DNA of 64,000 nucleotides, taken from Seriola aureovittata. Lineage: Eukaryota; Chordata; Actinopteri; Carangiformes; Carangidae. Below the pieces are notes generated by a model that was given only the letters and a program-made list of their open reading frames with translations, searched no databases and was not told where the DNA came from. Location of the stretch: NCBI RefSeq assembly GCF_021018895.1, contig NC_079371.1, positions 15,556,001-15,620,000 of the forward strand. The letters are read 5' to 3'. Below, piece by piece: positions 48,545-64,000 of this stretch; the stretch's first letter is position 1, and each line of letters opens with the position of its first letter. Position numbers and translations under genes: made by a program.

Positions 48545-48885
48545 AAAACCCCCACACTGCAGGAAAACCTCATAGCGTTTGTAGCACTTTGGATGAATGG
48601 CAAACTATTTTGTAGCTGACCACGCTCTTTGACCAAACAGTGCAGTTATTGGAAAGAGATTAGGAGGCATTCTCCTTGTCAGTGACTACGCACACGCAAA
48701 ATAAAATCATTTGTTAAGTTTTATAGAATCATAGCCGGTAAAAGTGGTTCAAATTTCTATAACATTTACAAATATTACGTATTTCACATGATCGTGTTTT
48801 GGAAATTAAATCAGAGATTTGTTACGTTGTGGTTTCACGTTTGTTACATTTTATAAAGAAATATTGGAAAATGAGACCAAGCACT

Positions 48886-48906
48886 TTCAGCACCATGCCC
48901 AGCGAT
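48886..48906 (+). promoter_or_regulatory. Degenerate RE1/NRSE motif
   Basis: The left half TTCAGCACCA is perfect and the right half is eroded (16 of 21). About 580 bp upstream of ATG 48308. Confidence 0.35.
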
Positions 48907-49766
48907 TACAGTTGACTGAAGCTGAATGTAACTGCATTTGGACAACTTTGTCTCTTTCAAGTTTATTGTTTAATAATGCACCATAATCTCCATATACTAC
49001 ATTATCTACCATCAGTGGATTGATATTGTGTAGGAATCGTTACACTGCTGAGTCACCATGTTACTGTATCTGAAGGCAGTCAGTTCTCTTTTACTGGAAA
49101 CATGACTCTTCTTATCTTAATGTACAATTAACAGTAACTGAATTGAGGCTACACGGTAACATCTACACTTTTATGCTACCTGTGTAAATATAACATGAAA
49201 ATCAGAAGAAAGTCTATGAATGGAAACAAAAACACCACGTAACATTGCAAAATAAAGACAAATAAGCATTAATCACATGACTTGCAAGAAGTGGAAAACA
49301 GTGCACAAAGCTGTATGTAAGAGACTGGGGATACTTATAATTATTGCCACATGAACGGACGTTCATTGTTAATGTTTCACCAAGCCCAACGTAACCTATA
49401 GTATAAAAGGCAATGTGTCCTTAAAAGGACAAACGATCACACCAGCAATCTAAAACCAAAGAATAACCAACAGATTTAGTACCATATTTCACAAAACCAT
49501 ACCACAGCCCCATAAGAGACAGAATAAGAAAACCAAAATGTCAGCAAACATGAAACAGTTTTCATGAAACTTAAACCCATCTGCTATAAATGTGTTTCGT
49601 TTGCAACTAATACTGGCAAGAATTAGTGTTACTCCAGGACCACTATGATTTCAAAATAAGAAAGTTTGCCTCAGGTGTTTACAAAATCGCATATTTACTT
49701 GAAACATATAGTGCTCAATATCTGCGAGTACATTCTTAAACAAACAAACTCTTGTTTAAATCTTAC

Positions 49767-52127
<2,361 letters not shown>

Positions 52128-53006
52128 GACTTAAAGATGATAAAGAATAGTCCATTGAAATACGTCGTATTTTTACATAGACTTAGTGCGTCACAGACAT
52201 GAAAGACGACCCACTTCTGTTTTTACTAAAACTGCTGAAAATAAAACACATTCGTTGCTGGCAATCGCGATGGTACGCTCGAGTATGCTGTTTTAGACAA
52301 ATGCAAGAGCTTGGTTCAAATAAAGCTCGTGACGTAAAGTGCTGGCAAACGCACAGAATCGCTGAACTACACTGACACCAAGCGTTGAAAAAGTTATTTA
52401 TACATATTGCCGTAGTCTTTTAACAATGTAAAAATACTCTTACAACGTACAAAGGCATGATATCCCCATGTCAAGAGATCAAAACACATCTAAATTGGCT
52501 TTTGACCGGGAGGAAAGGATTGGGCACATTGCAAACTCAGTCTCCCTGTCTTCATCTCAGGAAAAACAATGAAAGCATTCGAGTTTAACACACGTTCAAT
52601 ACCGAGGATCACTGCGGGCAATGTATTGAGCAACTCATAAGATGACGATAAAGCCCCATACCAAAAGCACCACAACCAAAAATCGTATAAGCTGATTTAA
52701 TGTACAAGTCGAAAAAAGTTTGCAACATTAATAAATGCAGGATGATTATATAACCTTTCCAAACTAAATCTATTAAATGTGATGGGAATGTCAAAAAATA
52801 TAAAGTAAGTAGTTGTTTATGAAAAGCACAGTACTTGTGATGTCCATACAAATAATCGTACATGTGAAGAAAATCAACACCAAGGACAGGCTTCATTCAG
52901 TAAAAATAATAATGTCTAATGAATCCACATGTTTACTCAAAACTTGTTTTACCCTTCATCCTCCAGAAAACACACATGCCATAATCAGCTGTTAAAATAA
53001 TCTTAC
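52128..53006 (-). other. Intergenic and promoter region
   Basis: Contains the CSE at 52370-52388. No RE1 and no coding sequence recognised in the remaining AT-rich DNA. Confidence 0.6.
52370..52388 (-). promoter_or_regulatory. CSE-like promoter element
   Basis: Plus-strand CACTGACACCAAGCGTTGA, 243 bp before ATG 52127. It is intermediate between the ACACCATGCGA and ACACCAAGTGA forms. Confidence 0.6.
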
Positions 53007-55367
<2,361 letters not shown>

Positions 55368-55613
55368 TACAAGATTAAATATTTAAAATAAAACAGATTT
55401 CAAAGAGCTATACCGCCATATTAAATATGAAGTTCTTCAGTCACGTTTGTTATCATAATCTAGCCGTTCTCAAAAAAGAGCATGAGATTTATTTCAAGCT
55501 AAATTGTGTGCTCAAACCTTTAGCACGTAAAAAGCTCTGCCAGTGATGGTTTGAGAGGAAGGGGATGGGTCTACTGGCTATGACGAAAAAGTGTGGAAGC
55601 ATTTATGTCACTA

Positions 55614-55632
55614 TACCGACACCAAGTGATCG
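55614..55632 (-). promoter_or_regulatory. CSE-like promoter element (CTCF-like)
   Basis: Plus-strand TACCGACACCAAGTGATCG, 247 bp before ATG 55367. CGACACCAAGTGA matches the reverse CTCF core CGCCACCTAGTGG at 10 of 13 positions. Confidence 0.65.
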
Positions 55633-55914
55633 ATAATCGCAGTGCAGTCGTGTGTTTGAAATAATAGCAACATGTATTAAAAAACGTGTTTTTTGCACAA
55701 AAAAGAAAGTTTTTGAAAAAAATTAAGAAAGCAGCCTGCCATATCCTCACTTATAAAGCACAGAGGAGACAGCGATACCTATTCACCTTCATTTAACAGA
55801 TGCATTAACTATTACTTATCATTCTATTACCGATGTTTGAATGAGAGTATCTGGTTTTGTCAGGAAAGAAAGTATGACAGGCATAAAAATGGAGAGGGAC
55901 TTTCTTAAGACTGT

Positions 55915-55935
55915 TTCAGCACCACGGACAGCGAC
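55915..55935 (+). promoter_or_regulatory. RE1/NRSE (REST-binding) motif, near-perfect
   Basis: TTCAGCACCACGGACAGCG followed by AC, 20 of 21 positions, about 550 bp upstream of ATG 55367. Identical over all 21 positions to the motif at 35594-35614. Confidence 0.8.
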
Positions 55936-55998
55936 AGTCTATACTCAGCTGAACCACTAGAGCATTTTCAGACAAAATATGGATAAGACTGCAATTGC

Positions 55999-56032
55999 AA
56001 AAAAAAAAAAAAAAAAAAGGAAAAAAAAAAAA
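55999..56032. repeat. Poly-A tract
   Basis: A-runs of about 20 and 12 separated by GG. Confidence 0.9.
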
Positions 56033-56436
56033 GTCTGGCGCATATGGTCTTTAATTTAGCAGGAAGTTAAATGAAGAGATGAGATCCAATCGTCTGTCAA
56101 ACCACTGGGCACCAGACATCGGAAGTTGTTATGCAACTAGTTAACTTAATCACCTTGATTGCATGTATATTACTACTCAGTTTACATCCGCATCTTCTTC
56201 GTATGCAAATTTCCTAGTAAACAATTTAGCAAAACAGCAAAAAACTAGTTTGCTTTATCAAATGGTTCATTTCATGTGCAAAAGGGGAGTCTGATAATTG
56301 TATGAAAGCAATATCTTACCATTTATTTTATAAGACTGCCATAATGAAAGTCAGTAGTGCTTACCTCACAAAATGTATAAATCTGAACTTATGTTACGTG
56401 CACTTATGGAAGAGAAAGTCAAAGTATTGATCTTAC

Positions 56437-58794
<2,358 letters not shown>

Positions 58795-59257
58795 AATTTG
58801 AGGTAAATTTACGAATCCAAACGCGTCCATCATTGTCCACTAGATTTCTGTGTCCATCACAGCAAGAAATAGATTCCCCTCTCCTGGGAATGTAATTTAC
58901 AAAATACAAAAACAGTCACGGTGACAAAAACAGTCACCGATTTGTATCCACCGTGCGCTTATTCAGAGTCTGCCAGCGAAATGTTGTCTAACCGGACTGA
59001 ACGTAGTAGGGGCGGACTGTGTATCCTACTCTGAGACACTATTAGGCGTTATAATGATAAGGTACTGCCACCTTGTGAATATGCGTGATGGTGCATTTAT
59101 CACCTTAAATTGGTCAATACTAAAAATCATACGTCGTATTGCTTTGAGTGAGAAGGTTTCTCTTGTTGGTTAAGTTTAAATCCAATTTCAGTACAATTGC
59201 CAAAGACAAAAGTAATCCTTAAGATAGTATAAATAGCACATTTAAATATTTACTCAC
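58795..59257 (-). other. Intergenic and promoter region
   Basis: Shortest gap in the array. It contains the CSE and a local duplication, AAAAACAGTCAC at about 58907 and again near 58926. No RE1. Confidence 0.6.
59063..59079 (-). promoter_or_regulatory. CSE-like promoter element (CTCF-like)
   Basis: Plus-strand TACTGCCACCTTGTGAA, 269 bp before ATG 58794. TGCCACCTTGTGA matches the reverse CTCF core at 10 of 13 positions, one of the strongest in the right-hand array. Confidence 0.6.
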
Positions 59258-61621
<2,364 letters not shown>

Positions 61622-61861
61622 AACGAGCAGATAAAAATGAATCCCGATAATTCAGAATAACGGCTCCGTGATAAAATGAAAAAATAGATACGCCTAAAAT
61701 ATCATAAACAGTTTGCAGCGTTTTATCCAAATCGCAGATGCTAAATATTCGCTGTGAGTGTAAAGGATGCATCCAGTTCTAAAATGTGAAAACCCATCCC
61801 ACAAAGGGGAGGACCCTTATCTGTAACAAAAGGCTTCTCTTGAAACACTTTTCTGCTCACA

Positions 61862-61880
61862 TACTGACACCAAGTGATCA
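61862..61880 (-). promoter_or_regulatory. CSE-like promoter element (CTCF-like)
   Basis: Plus-strand TACTGACACCAAGTGATCA (61862 onward), 241 bp before ATG 61621. Confidence 0.65.
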
Positions 61881-62014
61881 CTTTCCAGTTAGTTTGTTCC
61901 TCCACAAATATGAAAGATTTTAAAATAATACTGGCGATTTCACCAAGATGCATACACAGTGTAAAAACTATATAGTATGGCTTTATAACACAATCAAACA
62001 AAGGTCAACACAGT

Positions 62015-62035
62015 TTCAGCACAATGGATAGCGAC
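62015..62035 (+). promoter_or_regulatory. RE1/NRSE-like motif
   Basis: TTCAGCACAATGGATAGCG plus AC, 17 of 21 positions of the RE1 consensus, about 395 bp upstream of ATG 61621 and about 135 bp beyond the CSE. Confidence 0.5.
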
Positions 62036-62159
62036 ATTGTGACTCAGACTCGAGTCATTCCCCCAAAATGGACATCTTTACCTCACAAAAAGAAGAAAAG
62101 GGTATTTGCTATTACTACCCTAAAAAAGCCAATTAGGCCGTTAAAATAAACCAGCTTAC

Positions 62160-64000
<1,841 letters not shown>

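Larger units (their letters stand above)
48309..49766 (-). other. Intergenic region with extra ~850 bp
   Basis: 1,458 bp. Its two ends are homologous to the ends of 41958-42561, but about 850 bp in the middle (roughly 48740-49640) has no counterpart there. That interior is AT-rich, contains a degenerate RE1 at 48886-48906, and shows no recognised mobile element. Confidence 0.55.
55368..56436 (-). other. Intergenic and promoter region
   Basis: Contains the CSE, an RE1 at 55915-55935 and an A-rich run at 55999-56032. No coding sequence. Confidence 0.6.
61622..62159 (-). other. Intergenic and promoter region
   Basis: Contains the CSE and an RE1-like motif at 62015-62035. No coding sequence. 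Confidence 0.6.

Overview
The window is vertebrate genomic DNA, most likely from a teleost fish. It carries a clustered-protocadherin (Pcdh) locus read entirely from the minus strand. There are thirteen large single-exon cadherin units. Each has a signal peptide, six EC repeats, one transmembrane helix and a short variable cytoplasmic tail, and where the 3' end is inside the window it closes at a GT splice donor. This is the layout of Pcdh 'variable' exons, each with its own promoter and each spliced to shared constant exons. The nearly identical EC6-TM-tail segments of the right-hand paralogs, the abundant CA/GT microsatellites and a BEL/Pao retrotransposon fit a ray-finned fish.

Layout from the left. 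Two exons (1-2256, cut by the left edge, and 3145-5526) share one tail type with a GSWSYS motif and resemble the mammalian alpha family. A gene-poor spacer of about 17 kb follows (about 5.8-22.8 kb), with microsatellites, purine-rich tracts, a strong G-quadruplex motif and scattered candidate CTCF and RFX sites. A young BEL/Pao LTR element (22802-28946, plus strand) sits next to it. Its LTRs differ at one base in 504, it has a 5-bp target-site duplication, and it keeps one long open reading frame for Gag, protease and integrase but lacks reverse transcriptase and RNase H. From 29.8 kb to the right edge lie eleven exons (29790 to beyond 64000) of a second, gamma/beta-like tail type. Their last ~790 bp are almost identical, which points to gene conversion.

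Regulation. A short element about 215-270 bp upstream of each complete right-hand exon, with a CTCF-like core, corresponds to the conserved sequence element of Pcdh promoters. Several promoters also carry RE1/NRSE (REST-binding) motifs, two of them 20/21 matches. No constant exon was found by eye in the window, so these are presumed to lie to the left. The right-hand pre-mRNAs would then have to be transcribed through the retrotransposon.

Evolution. The order and flanks of five adjacent exons (36.4-52.1 kb) can be explained by a single unequal crossover inside the homogenised segment. It duplicated a two-exon unit and left a chimeric exon at 42562-44919.

All positions come from reading the sequence. 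No database search was run, and the alpha/gamma subfamily names are tentative.
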